A program made the translations under genes and the position numbers. From positions 992,001 through 1,056,000 of the forward strand of contig JASPKZ010008348.1 in the NCBI GenBank assembly GCA_030220185.1: a DNA stretch of 64,000 bases. The letters run 5' to 3'. The notes beneath the pieces were generated by a model that saw only the letters and a list, made by a program, of their open reading frames with translations, did no database searches and was not told the origin of the DNA. Positions 20,243 through 29,913 of the stretch are shown in pieces. The stretch is from Diploptera punctata. Its lineage: Eukaryota; Arthropoda; Insecta; Blattodea; Blaberidae. Position 1 is the first letter of the stretch, and each line of letters starts with the position of its first letter.

Positions 20243-23200
20243 ATGAGTTGCCAGTTTACTATGGATGATGAAGTTTGTCTGCCAAGCAAATTAACACAAA
20301 TTGAACCAGAAGTAAGTTATAGTAAAAGATTGACTATTTTTCATCCTGAGAGACTAAGGTTAATATATTTTGTAATTAACAGGATATCAAGATGGAGATA
20401 AAAATAGAAGAAATAGAGATTGAGAATGTTACTATTAAACAAGAGATGTCTCCAACTCTGGATCCACTTGCAGCTGAAGACATAAAGTCTGAGGTAATGT
20501 TTTTATTGGTTGAGAATACCAATGTCGTCACCCTTTCACTTGTCTGAAAAATTGTAGTCCAGTTGTTGTCTCAAAATCAGAAAAATAGTTTATTTTCATC
20601 ATAATTATTATTATTATTGTTGTTAATATTATTATTATTATTGTTAGTCCTATGGCGTAGATCAGTGGTTAAGGCAAGATACCTTGGCACAGAGCTATGG
20701 GACTTGCACTGGTTCGAGTCTCTGTGGGTGAAAAAAATTTTTGATGGCATTTCAGCCAGTATGAGACCAGTGCTCACCCAGCATTGTGAGGAATTTGGGT
20801 AGCTTCAATAATTAGCAGCTCCAGGTTAAGAAAATCAGCTATAACGACTAGGAGACCCTACATGCTGACCACATGTCATCCCAACACTGGTGGAATGACC
20901 TCTGTGATTAATATGTTTGGATGTCTGGCCAGCAGCCAGTTGGTAGGTGAAGGGCCTTCTAGGCCTGTTGGGCCATGGGAAAAAACATATTGTTCTTATT
21001 ATTATTATTAATTATCTCTTTGCATTGTAAGTGGAAATAAATTATTAAATCACAAAAGCAGTAAACTGATTTCAGGAAGGAATTGAACATACAACGAATT
21101 ACAGCATTAATAGCAAAATGTAGAATAAAATGGAGACACCATATCCTACAAATGCCAAACATTACAATGGCAAGAATTGTTCTATATTATAATCCAAGGG
21201 GTACAAGAAATATAGGTCGATCTTTAAAGGGATGGCTTGAACAATTTTGAGTTGGAACAGGCCAACAGGTTTAATCCTTGAAGATGATGATGATTATGTA
21301 TTATTATTTAGATTAACATTATTATTATTATTATTATTATTATTAGGAATTTCTCTACAATACAGTAGTTTTCCTACAACCCATTGTAAATTTGATTCCT
21401 CTGTAATCCCTATTTTCTGCATGTTAATGCTCTTGACGCCATACTCCTATACACTCCTTGAACCCACTGTTCTTGTTTGGTCTCCCCTTTCTTCTGTTGC
21501 TCTCTGGTTCAAAATTGAATATCATATTAGGCATCCTGTCATCTGACATCCTCCTTATGTGACCAAACCATTTTAGTCTTCTCTCTTCAGTAATTTATAG
21601 AACATCCATTATTTATCAGATTTTAGTATTATTTCTAATTTTGTTGCTTCTTGAATTTCTAGAAGCCTGCCTCCAGAAGTACATCTCTGACGCCAATAGT
21701 TTATGTGCTTACTCTCTCTTTAATATCCACATTTCCGCACCATGCAATAGTATACTCTGCACTAATAACTATTAATATTTCCGCTCCACTGCACTGAATT
21801 TGACATTGTAATTGTTTTCTTTGCTTGACTTACTCTTTTGTTTGTCTCGTTATTATTATTATTATATTAGTAGTAGTATTTTCATCACTATTTATATTAA
21901 TGTTAGGCCATGAATTTTAATCTAAATATTTGTAGTAATCTTATTTTTGTGTTGCTATTGTTCTTCATTTAAAGATTTTATTATTTTGATGCTAACATTA
22001 TTTATATTATAATTTTTATCATTATTATTGTTATTAATAGCATGGTTATGAAATTTAATATTAGGACTATTATTATTAGTAAAGGTAAAGTTATTTGTGT
22101 GTCAGTGAATATGTCTATCTGCTCCTTAAACTTAGAAGGGAACTGTCAACAATTATGTGCCAAAACCTATCTTAAAATTTCTCCCAGAGAAGCATAGAAG
22201 TTGCGTCCAAAAAAATTAGCTGACTATTTTAACTGCAAGGTACTATTATTATTATATTATTATTAATATTATTATTATATTATTATTAACTTTTTCCTTG
22301 TTAACTTTACATTGTATAGCCTATTATGTATTATTAATCAACATGTAGATAATTTATAATTTAGATTATATGTATAATTTAACCATGGCGAAGTGGAAGA
22401 GAAGGCCATGAGGTAAAATAAATAAATAAATAAAAATAAAGTAAAATCCAGTGCCACATCTGATCATATAAGCTATAGGGATGTAACACTACTCTAGAAT
22501 TGATAGGCTGGATAACCCTCACTACCTGCCATTCAAGCAACGACCTCACTCCATTCTTACTCATGCAAAGAGTCCATCTCCTTCATACGGTGGGTTGACA
22601 TTGTTGGATTTTGGCTTTGATTTCTGTACCTTGCAGATAATTTTTTGGATGTGGCCTTGGTACATTACAATGCTTCTCTAAAAGAAATTTCAAAATAGAT
22701 TTCAGCATACATTAGTTGACAGTTCCCTTGTAATTATTGTTAGTAATGTTATTCTTGTGATTGTTATTGACATTAATTTCAAAATTCTTTTATAACTTTA
22801 GTGCTGTTAACATTATTTATATTAATAAATAAGTTGGGTCTGTCTTTATCTTACCTCATATATTGTTGTTTCTTGTAAGACATGATTCGAAGCTTCATTT
22901 TTGCTCCATCATCACTTTGTGCAGACTAATGATGGAGCAAATATGAAGCTTTGAAACATGTCTTACAAGAAATAACAAAATATGAGGTAAGATGAAGAGA
23001 GACCCAACTTCTTTATTAGGTAGATCCTCATAATGTTACTTCTTATAATATTTTCATAATGTTTTATAACTTGGTGATAGTTCAACTCTATTGTAGAATG
23101 CAAGGTACTATGAGATTGTCAACGTTACCAGATGTCTGTATTTGTGATGTTACATTTTCAGATGGACCAGACTGAAGATGATTTGGAGAAAATATCAAAA

Positions 23201-23725
23201 TGTAGCGAGGTAAATAGTGCCCCTCTTTCATTGCAAGTTGAAAAAGCTAAATATAATGACAACATGAATAATGAGAAATTCAAATGTTTGATTTGTAATA
23301 AGTCTTATTCAACAAAATTTAGTCTTTACGCACATTCTAACATTCACAGTAACGAAACACGTTTCAAATGTTTGGTTTGTAGTAAGTCATTTACTAAAAA
23401 ATGTCACCTCACATCACACTCTTATATACACAGTAATGAAAAGCCTTTCAAATGCGTACTTTGTAATAAAGCATTCATTCAGAAATCCCATCTCACTGCA
23501 CATTCGTATATTCACAGTAATGAAAAGCCTTTCAAATGTTTAGTTTGTAATAAAGCATTCATTCAAAAATCCCATCTCACTGTACATTTGTATATCCACA
23601 GTAATGAAAAGCCTTTCAAATGTTTACTTTGTAATAAAGCATTCACTCAAAAATCCCATCTCACTGTGCACTCGTATATCCACAGTAATGAGAGGCCATT
23701 CAAATTTGCAATTAGTAATAAGTAA
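20243..23725 (+). CDS. C2H2 zinc-finger protein, three coding exons
   Basis: Exon 1 is 20243-20311 (after TTTTCAG; donor GTAAGT), exon 2 is 20383-20493 (after TTAACAG; donor GTAATG) and exon 3 is 23162-23725 (after ACATTTTCAG). Exons 1 and 2 end in phase 0, giving 247 residues. Residues 1-60 are acidic and lysine-rich ('DIKMEIKIEEIEIENVTIKQ'), a pattern common in insect zinc-finger genes. Exon 3 encodes five intact fingers with C-X2-C-X12-H-X3-H spacing (for example 'CLVCNKAFIQKSHLTVH') and linkers 'HSNEKPFKC' replacing the usual TGEKP. The sixth finger has lost both cysteines and runs into TAA at 23723. The protein would be a nuclear DNA-binding regulator; the target is unknown. The family is clear, but whether this truncated version works is open. 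Paralogous exons at 49589-49665 and 59670-59768 show a tandem relative. Confidence 0.8.
20641..20995 (+). mobile_element. tRNA-derived SINE, family T1, copy 2 (in intron 2 of gene 1)
   Basis: The head has 'TAGATCAGTGGTTAAGGC' (A box) and 'GGTTCGAGTCTCTG' (B box). The body shares 'CCAGTATGAGACCAGTGCTC', 'CAGCTCCAGGTTAAG' and 'GGCCAGCAGCCAGTTGG' with copy 1. It lies between (TTA)n runs that may be its target or tail. It is in the sense orientation relative to the host gene. Confidence 0.75.
21085..21265 (+). mobile_element. LINE C-terminal tail (family C), copy 2
   Basis: It reads 'RIKWRHHILQMPNITMARIV' and 'YNPRGTRNIGRSLKGW', the same tail as 3390-3590 in diverged form. It is intronic in gene 1. 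Confidence 0.6.
21290..21830 (-). mobile_element. RTE-like LINE, C-terminal fragment, antisense in intron 2
   Basis: In reverse, broken frames give a YTIAWCG / TKMVWSH.ED.R / QQKKGETK series resembling the WFGHV.RM.D.R.P and KKRGRP..W tail of RTE-like elements. An (ATT)n run at about 21312-21345 marks its 3' end. It is heavily decayed. Confidence 0.45.
22138..22728. mobile_element. Non-autonomous element with ~100-bp terminal inverted repeats
   Basis: The left arm (22138-22246, starting AGGGAACTGTCAAC) is matched by the reverse complement of the right arm (22630-22728, ending GTTGACAGTTCCCT). The arms also share 'CTGCAAGGTAC' and 'AAATTTCT' blocks. The interior holds a TTA-rich microsatellite and a scrap of LINE 3' end at 22385-22425 ('AGTGGAAGAGAAGGCC', then TAAA repeats). 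No transposase is present. It lies in intron 2 of gene 1. Confidence 0.6.
22830..23015. mobile_element. Foldback i: Penelope-type inverted terminal pair
   Basis: Two arms of about 85 bases face each other with almost no spacer. Left: 'AGTTGGGTCTGTCTTTATC', 'CTTACCTCATAT', 'TTTCTTGTAAGACATG', 'TTGCTCCATCAT'. The right arm is their reverse complement with about 12% differences. Each arm holds a hammerhead-like core (22926-22962 plus, 22879-22915 minus). It lies 150 bases upstream of the gene 1 finger exon, so intronic transcripts could fold strongly here. Confidence 0.7.
22926..22962 (+). ncRNA. Hammerhead-ribozyme-like core, degenerate
   Basis: CTAATGA stands where CTGANGA is expected, followed by a stem II-like TGGAGC...GAAGCTT and then GAAACATGTC, with the palindromic ACATGT as stem III before the cleavage-site C. 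The change of the conserved G in CTGANGA predicts loss of cleavage. The minus-strand partner (22879-22915) has GTGATGA and GAATCATGTC, also degenerate. Confidence 0.45.
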
Positions 23726-24213
23726 TTTACTCAAAAATTACATCTTATTGAACATTCATAGGTCCATAATAATCAGAAACCTTTCAAATGTAGGTTTGTA
23801 ATAAGTCATATTCTAAGAAATAATGTCTTTATACACCTTCAGACATTCCCAGAAATGAAACATGTTTTTCATGGGTGTTTTGCAATAAGTAATTTAATCA
23901 ACAGTCTCATCTTACTTGGCATTCATACATTCATAATAATGAGAAACGTTTCAAATGTGACATTTGTAACAAGGGATTTACTCGCAGATCTTACCTAGTG
24001 CTTGTATACTCACAGCAATGAGACACTTGTTAAATGCCACATTTGTAGTAAATCTTTTACACAGAACTCTCTTAAACAATATTCGTATGTTCACCCTAAC
24101 AAATCACAATACAAATGTTTAATATGTAACAAGTCGTTTACTCAGAAGTATCATTTTGCACAGCATTCATATATTCATGGTAATCAAACACCTGTAGAAA
24201 ACTCTAACTTTTA
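23726..24213 (+). pseudogene. Decaying 3' zinc-finger repeats of gene 1
   Basis: Past the stop at 23723 the finger pattern continues with stops and frameshifts: 'FTQKLHLIEHS', 'FKCDICNKGFTRRSYLV', 'VKCHICSKSFTQNSLKQYSY' and finally an intact finger 'CLICNKSFTQKYHFAQHSYIH' ending at TAA about 24214. Roughly six finger units can be traced. The ancestral gene therefore had about eleven fingers. The last finger is better kept than the middle ones. Confidence 0.8.
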
Positions 24214-24379
24214 ATAAGGTATTTAATTTTATTCAGTGCACTTATCCAGTTGTATCCAGTTTGGAAATCAAGCTTTATCTATAGACACACAAAATTAAAA
24301 ATCTTTAATAGTAACATTAAATATGCGCTATTACATGCTTATAAAACCTGAAAAACAAGTTAAATCATAGAAAGTAAAT

Positions 24380-24730
24380 TGCACATATTTATAAATAGTT
24401 GCCTAAATAAAATATTAAGAACAAAATGGCACAAAACAATATCAAATAAAGAATTATGGGAAAAAAAACTGATCAGAGAGAAGTTAAAATAAAAATAAAA
24501 TGCGAAAATGGAACTAGATAGGACATATATTAAGAAAATATTGTGATTTGATGGAAATAATTTCATTAGATTGGAAGCCACAAGGACGCAGGCAAAGAAG
24601 CAGACAAAAACAGACATGGAAATTGAAGAAATTGAAAAGGAGGGAAAACCTAGAATTAGGTGAAAAAGTTGCCTCAGAATATGATGCATCGGCGACACTT
24701 AGTGAATGCCCTATGTCCTGATTACAGATA
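24380..24730 (+). mobile_element. LINE C-terminal tail (family F)
   Basis: The plus strand gives 'SNKELWEKKTDQ', 'KMR/CENGTR..DIY' (for WNWIGHTLRK), 'LDWKPQGRRQRSR', 'TWKLKKLK' and 'RHLVNALCPD'. This matches the end of a common insect RTE-like family (IGHTLRK ... DWNPQG.R.RGRP..TW). It begins right after the gene 1 finger remnants. Confidence 0.6.
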
Positions 24731-24834
24731 AAGGAGATGATTTAATTTTATTAATATTTAAAGAAAGTGACACAATGAGGTTTATTTTAACTACTATTAG
24801 ATTTATATTCATAAATAAATTATGGAAAATAATA

Positions 24835-25870
24835 TTGAGGTTTTGAGTTAATAAAAATTAATTAAATGAGTCATATCTCACCTGATACTGTGTGTTCTTC
24901 AAGCACGAAAATTACAGTTTTCAAGAGGAATCCCTCCTGTCTTCAGTCATCATCAAGTCTGTTGAATTTTAGTCTACATCTTCAGCTTCAAAGTTACCAT
25001 CTGTTGTTGATTTGATCATACTTGAGAGTCATAAATTTTTAATGTCCCGGCAAGCGGGATTTAATCTCAATGTTCTTAAATTAACACTAGTTGGCAACTT
25101 TGAATAATATTAATAATAATAATAATAATAATGATTTATTTTAGCTGGCAGAGTTAAGGCCATAAGGCCTTCTCTTCCACTCAACCAGCGAATAGTAAAA
25201 TTATACAAAAATTACATACATATTACAATTTTAAGATATTAAAATACAGACTAAACAAAATACAATGATGATGGATCTAATACTAGCTAATGCTAACAAA
25301 AACATAGAATATAATACAATTAAAATGATATAAAATAAAGTAAGTAGCTTCCTACATGATTATTAATAGAATGCTCTATATAGTTGTTATGTAGTTAATG
25401 TTTTCATTGTGTCGAACTTAAGATATCAGTTAATTTGGATTTAAATAATGATAGCGATTGACAGTCCCTGACATGACTGGGAAGTGAGTTCCATGCTCTA
25501 GCCATAGATATTGTGTAAGATTCAGAGTACAGACAGGTCCTGTGTTGTGGTATCAAAAGTAAAGAAGAGTCTTGTGATCTTGTTCCTAAATTGTGATGAG
25601 CCGATAAATGTTGAAAACGTGTTGTTAAATAAGTTGGTAACTATGTGTGCAGAATTTGGAATAGTAAGGTATGTGAATGTAAAGTTCTTCTGTCATTTAG
25701 GCATAGCCATGATAAGGCCTGAAATGAAGATAGAGACCAAAATTCAACAGGCATAACAATTACTGATAATCAGAGGATTTCTCTTAAAAACTGCAGTTTC
25801 CATGCTTCAAAAACACAAAATATGATGTGAGATACGACTCATTTAATTAATTTTTAATTATAGAGTTAGA
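24835..25870. mobile_element. Foldback ii: Penelope-type inverted pair split by a LINE
   Basis: The left arm (24845-24960) contains 'AAATGAGTCATATCTCACCT', 'GTGTTCTTCAAGCACG' and 'CAGTTTTCAAGAGGAATCCC'. The right arm (25770-25860) is its inverse: 'CTGCAGTTTCCATGCTTC', 'GTGAGATACGACTCATTTAA'. A LINE 3' end (25110-25740) sits in the spacer. In reverse, the left arm carries CTGAAGA (24940-24946) and GAAAAC (24917-24922), a hammerhead-like core; the right arm has a degenerate one (CTGATAA at about 25762). Confidence 0.6.
25110..25740 (-). mobile_element. Jockey/CR1-like LINE, 3' end, copy 1
   Basis: In reverse it ends with an oligo (ATT) tail preceded by 'TGGTTGAGTGGAAGAGAAGG' and 'CCTTATGGCCTTAACTCTGC', the same 3' end as 60430-61505 (minus) and 33290-33357 (plus). 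The segment 25400-25735 encodes the last part of the protein on the minus strand (around 'LNLTQYLWLEHGTHFPVMS' in a broken frame). Identity to 60440-61070 is very high by eye, with few differences per 60-base line. Confidence 0.7.
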
Positions 25871-25879
25871 TTATAACAC

Positions 25880-26245
25880 ATCCCTCATAATTGTAAATTT
25901 CTCGAAGGCTAGTTTCGATACTTCTGTGAATCATCTTCAATTCTATCTAACTGTTGAGTTTGGTGGTTGTTTGTTATCGATCCTGTGGGTTGTTTATCAC
26001 TTCCTCTAGTGGCTGATCAATGAACTTCCAAATTAAACCTTTTTTCCTCGGGAATTACAAAATGATTTTTATTTTATTTTTCTGGTGGTTAAATAAAAGA
26101 AAAACTGAATTTTAAACTCCCAGGGAAAAAGATTTAATTTGTATGTTTTTTGTTCAGATACCAGAGAGAGTAAGTAACAATGTACAGGATCGTACAATTA
26201 GATAGAGCTGAAGTCTTGGACAAATCTACAATAGTGAGGTGAGGT
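25880..26245. mobile_element. Foldback iii: Penelope-type inverted pair
   Basis: The minus-strand arm (26065 down to 25900) and the plus-strand arm (26080-26240) share in the same order 'GGTTTAATTTGG' / 'GATTTAATTTGT', 'ACAGGATCG' and 'TTAGATAGA.TTGAAG'. In reverse, 25945-25905 gives TTGAAGA...ATCGAAACTAG, a hammerhead-like core with its first base changed. The arms are more diverged than in foldback i. Confidence 0.5.
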
Positions 26246-26440
26246 GATTCTAACTCTACAATGTTCACTGTAATTAGAATTCACTTGTAGTAAATCTTAC
26301 TTTAAAAAATATGTCATCAAAAACATTTACATATTCACAGTTATATGAAAATTTTGCAGATTCTAAGCCACCTATGCAAATTCATTTAAAAATGAGGGGA
26401 AGAAAAACACAATATTTTGGACTTAGGAAAATTCACTATG

Positions 26441-26885
26441 AGGTTTAATTTAAGATATAAGTATTACATTTCTTTACATCTCACCTCATATCAGTCTTCT
26501 AATTAAAGAAGTTTCAAAACCTAGATAGTTTCGTCATCAGAAATTTCACAACCAACGTTTATCATCCAGGAGAACTGCTTCTTACTCCTTCTGTTGGTGG
26601 ACAGATAAACCTCCAAATCAAATTCCCCAAAAGTTTCAAAAATAGAGCGCAAGGCATGGGAAAATATGCTCATTAAGAAAGAAAAACTTATGAATTTTTA
26701 AATTCCCTGGTAATTTGATTTGATTTGGAGATTCATCGGTCCACCAACAAATGGAGTAAGAAGCAGTTCTCCTGGACAACATAACATTGGTCAAGATATT
26801 ATTGAAGTTGAAGCCACTTAAGTGTTGAAACCGCTTCAATTAGATGACTGGATATAAGGTGAGGTATAAAGAATTTTAATTTAAA
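26441..26885. mobile_element. Foldback iv: ~200-bp arms of Penelope-like 3' end
   Basis: The left arm (26441-26640) and right arm (26680-26885) are reverse complements. Best blocks: 'CCAGGAGAACTGCTTCTTAC' at 26566-26585 with its inverse at 26756-26775, then 'GTTGGTGGAC' and 'CTCCAAATCAAAT'. The same segment occurs singly at 2290-2400, where it forms the end of a Penelope-like reading frame. In reverse, the left arm holds CTGATGA followed by an AAAC/GTTT stem and GAAACTTC, which is hammerhead-like. Confidence 0.65.
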
Positions 26886-26989
26886 TAGTAAACACAATTT
26901 GTTATTGCACTATGTAAATAATTGCCTAATAGAAATGTATAAGTTGATTTTTTCCCAAAAAAAAGTGAGAAAATGAAGTTAGAAGTTGA

Positions 26990-27200
26990 GCTCAAATTAA
27001 TCTAAGATCACAATATTAACCATATAAAATATGAATTGTTCATTACTAAGACAGTGTAGCCATCTTATCATCAAAACCCACTAACAAACAAATGATTGCT
27101 AAATAATCTGCTGTACTAACTTACCATTTTCTCACCCTAACTTGCCCACTAATGAATGTGGACTCCCATGATAGATTCCCCTTATATATGAGCAAACATG
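26990..27200 (-). repeat. Dispersed repeat, pair with 45750-45945
   Basis: The reverse complement shares 'GTTAGGGTGAGAAAATGG', 'ATTTGTTTGTTA' and 'ATATTTTATAT' blocks with 45750-45945 in the same spacing. No coding potential. The family is unknown. Confidence 0.5.
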
Positions 27201-27229
27201 TTGACAATTGGCTCTAGCGAGAACATGTA

Positions 27230-27445
27230 TTATTACTTTATTTTATTTAAGTGAAATTTTATCACCTCAGCTCCTCCTTCTTCTTAGACTTGTTTTGAAA
27301 CCTTCTTTGGTTCTATCCCCATTATTTTCATGAGCAACAATGTTCGTGAAAATATTCAGAATGGAAACAAAGTAGGTTTGAAACTAGTATGAGTAGAAGA
27401 AGGCTATGATGTGATGCGATAAAACTTTACTTAAATAAAAAATAA
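27230..27445. mobile_element. Foldback v: ~100-bp arms
   Basis: Left arm: 'TTTATTTAAGTGAAATTTTA', 'CTTCTTCTTAGACT', 'TTGTTTTGAAACCTTCTTTG', 'ATTTTCATGAGCAACAATG'. The right arm is the reverse complement with moderate divergence, separated by a few bases at about 27340. The plus-strand right arm has GGAAACAAAGTAGGTTTGAAACTAGT (an AAAC/GTTT stem, then GAAAC) as in foldback iv, but the CTGANGA box is lost. Confidence 0.55.
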
Positions 27446-27714
27446 GTAGTGTTATTTCCTAAAAAAAAATTAAATGTTTTCACATTTACCAACATGATGC
27501 TAACAGTAATTTTTTTCTCCATTCAATTACTCACGGTGGCATAGAATAGCCAAATATTTTCATATAATTTTTTTTCTTCTTTCATAATGATCCTTGTCAC
27601 ATTATATATATTTATGTTGTTGATATACTAAAATAAAATAAATATTTTATGGTGGATAAAATGGAATTCTTGAAGAAAGAATTATAATTACTTGTTTTTT
27701 GTATCTCTTGGATT

Positions 27715-29913
27715 TACTAGTTACTACTTCTCTGAACACCATGAATACTGAGAGATACGCAGCATACAGGAAATACAGGAGGAATAAAGAACTGGCAGAC
27801 TTACAGACATACAAACATCTGAGGAATAAAGTCAATCAGACTGTTAGAAATACAAAACTAAAATATGCCCATAGTCCATCCATAGTAATTCTGCCCGAAG
27901 GCAGGTCCTTCACCGCAATCATAGCACTTTCATGCTATCCTTGCAGCTTTACTAGGGAATTATAGGTGTGGTAGCTTCCCGTTGCTTTCCACACCGGTGA
28001 AGGATGATGATGATGATGAAGATGATAATGATAAGGATGGTGATGGTGATGATGGCCATATGATTTCGGGGACCGTTTATGCCCATAGTATTATTACACA
28101 ATCCATGTCCAACTCATCTAACATGTGGAAAAATTTAAAACCAATAGGCCTCTGCCAAAATAAACTACAGGTAGAAACAGCTAACCTACTACTAGATGAG
28201 TTGAATGACCATTTCACCCGCCTCTCTACTAACAATTCACGATACAGACAATAGATGAACTAGTGTCATATTCCCAACCCACCCAAGACAAATTCTTTTT
28301 TTCTTATATCTCACCTGATGACACTAAAAGAGCAGTATTACATATTAAATCTAAAGCACAAGGAATAGACAATATAACAATAACTCTCCTACAAAAAATA
28401 ATTGACATTATTCTCCCGACAATAACCCACGTTTTTAATGCCTCTATAATGACCGCACCTATCCCAGACTCTGGAAAATGGCTCTAGTTTGTTCAACACC
28501 GAAATCAAACACTCCCACTACACTCGATGATGATAGACCAATTAGTATTCTTCCCTATTTATCTAAAGCACTGGAACACATAATACACTCACAGTTAACA
28601 GACTACCTCACCATACACGACTTACTTGATGAGCATCAGTCTGGTTTTAGAACAGAACATCATACTAGTACTGCACTATTTGACATTGTAGAGGACAGAA
28701 GAGACTCAATGGACAAAAGCAAATCACCGAAATAGTCCTACTCGACTACAGCAAAGTCTTTGACACAGTAGATATGGATTTAATTCTAGCTATACTAAAG
28801 ACAGTACATCTGTCAGAAAACAGCCATGATTGGTTTAGATCTTATGTCACTAATCGTCAGCAATCAGTGTCTGTTAATAATTGCATTTCTTCCTGGCGCT
28901 TGGTGAGGAAAGGGGTACCTCAAGGTGGCGTTCTCACTCCTCTTCTCTTCTCAATTTATATTAATGATGTGACCAAGAAACTACAAAACTGCAAGCATCA
29001 TTTTTACGCCGACGACTTACAGATTTGCACACACTTTAGGCCTGACGAAATTAATGAAAACATTGACAAAGTAAACACAGACCTAAGACATATATCTTTA
29101 TGGTCCAGACAATACTGGCTAAAACTAAATGTAAACAAAACGCAAGCAATAATTATCGGACATCCATAAACAATAGCAAAATGCCGGCTGTCATATTAGA
29201 TAATAAACAAATTCCTTATACCGACGTCGTTAAAAACTTGGGGCTTTACTCAGATTCTAATTTAAATTGGCATGCCTAAGTAAAACAAACATCTAAAAAG
29301 ATCTTCTCCATAATGCATTCCCCAAAGCATCTCAAAAATGTTCTTCCTACGGCTCTTAAAATAATTTTAATCCAATCCTTGATGATGCCGCATTTTGACT
29401 ATTTTGACGTTCTACTAACTGACGTAAGTGACGATTGTCTGACAAACTGCAGCGTGTCCATAATATGTTTATCATATTCATATTTAATGTTCGAAAAGAC
29501 GATCACATCTCTCCATTATTCCACGAATTGTCATGGCTGCATCTAAAAGAGAGAAGAAAATCACAATTCTCTTATTTAAGATCCTACATACCTCGATTCC
29601 CAATTATTTATCATCTCGTTTCCAGTATCTATCCTCAAACCATAACTTAAATACAAGACCACAACACAGTTGCTTGCTCAATATACTGCAACATTGGCCA
29701 TCACATCACTCCATGTCATATACTATCTTCACTTCTCGCAACTGGAATTCCCTACCACAAGAAATAAGGGGCTACCAAACTTTGACATCTTTAAAAAGAA
29801 ATCTAAATACATATATTTGCTCTAACCTCCACTTCATCATTGCCCAGTGTAAGGTACATATATTATTTGGTGTTTCTCGTTTAATTTATCATATTTATAT
29901 TATTATTATCGTA
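27715..29913 (+). mobile_element. Jockey/CR1-like LINE, reverse transcriptase region (split)
   Basis: It begins in the connector ('AYRKYRRNKELADLQTYKHL'), so the endonuclease is missing. It is interrupted by a short retroposon at 27876-28077 and then runs through the reverse transcriptase: 'RPISILPYLSKALEH' (28500s), 'DEHQSGFR', motif A '[11 protein letters not shown]' (about 28740), motif B '[20 protein letters not shown]', motif C '[12 protein letters not shown]' (about 29010) and thumb '[15 protein letters not shown]' to about 29165. The C-terminal part continues to about 29880 with frameshifts near 28480, 28735, 29165 and 29435. All catalytic aspartates are kept but the frame is broken. 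The element is cut at 29913 by an RTE insertion and its 3' end resumes at 33183. Confidence 0.8.
27876..28077 (+). mobile_element. Short retroposon with (GAT)n tail and 12-bp target duplication
   Basis: A 202-bp insert interrupts the LINE connector. It starts near 'CTGCCCGAAGGCAGGTCC', contains 'GTAGCTTCCCGTTGC' and 'CACACCGGTGAAGGATGATG', and ends in a long GAT/GAA-type simple tail. TATGCCCATAGT flanks it at 27864-27875 and 28078-28089. The simple 3' tail and target duplication show target-primed insertion. No A or B box is evident, so its parent family is uncertain. Confidence 0.75.

Noticed and set aside
24360..24698. 112-residue minus-strand open frame as a gene
   Set aside because: It is hydrophobic low-complexity sequence antisense to a LINE tail that explains the region better.
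27990..28062. GAT/GAA repeat as a coding aspartate-rich tract
   Set aside because: It lies at the 3' end of an insert with target duplications, so it is the tail of a retroposon.
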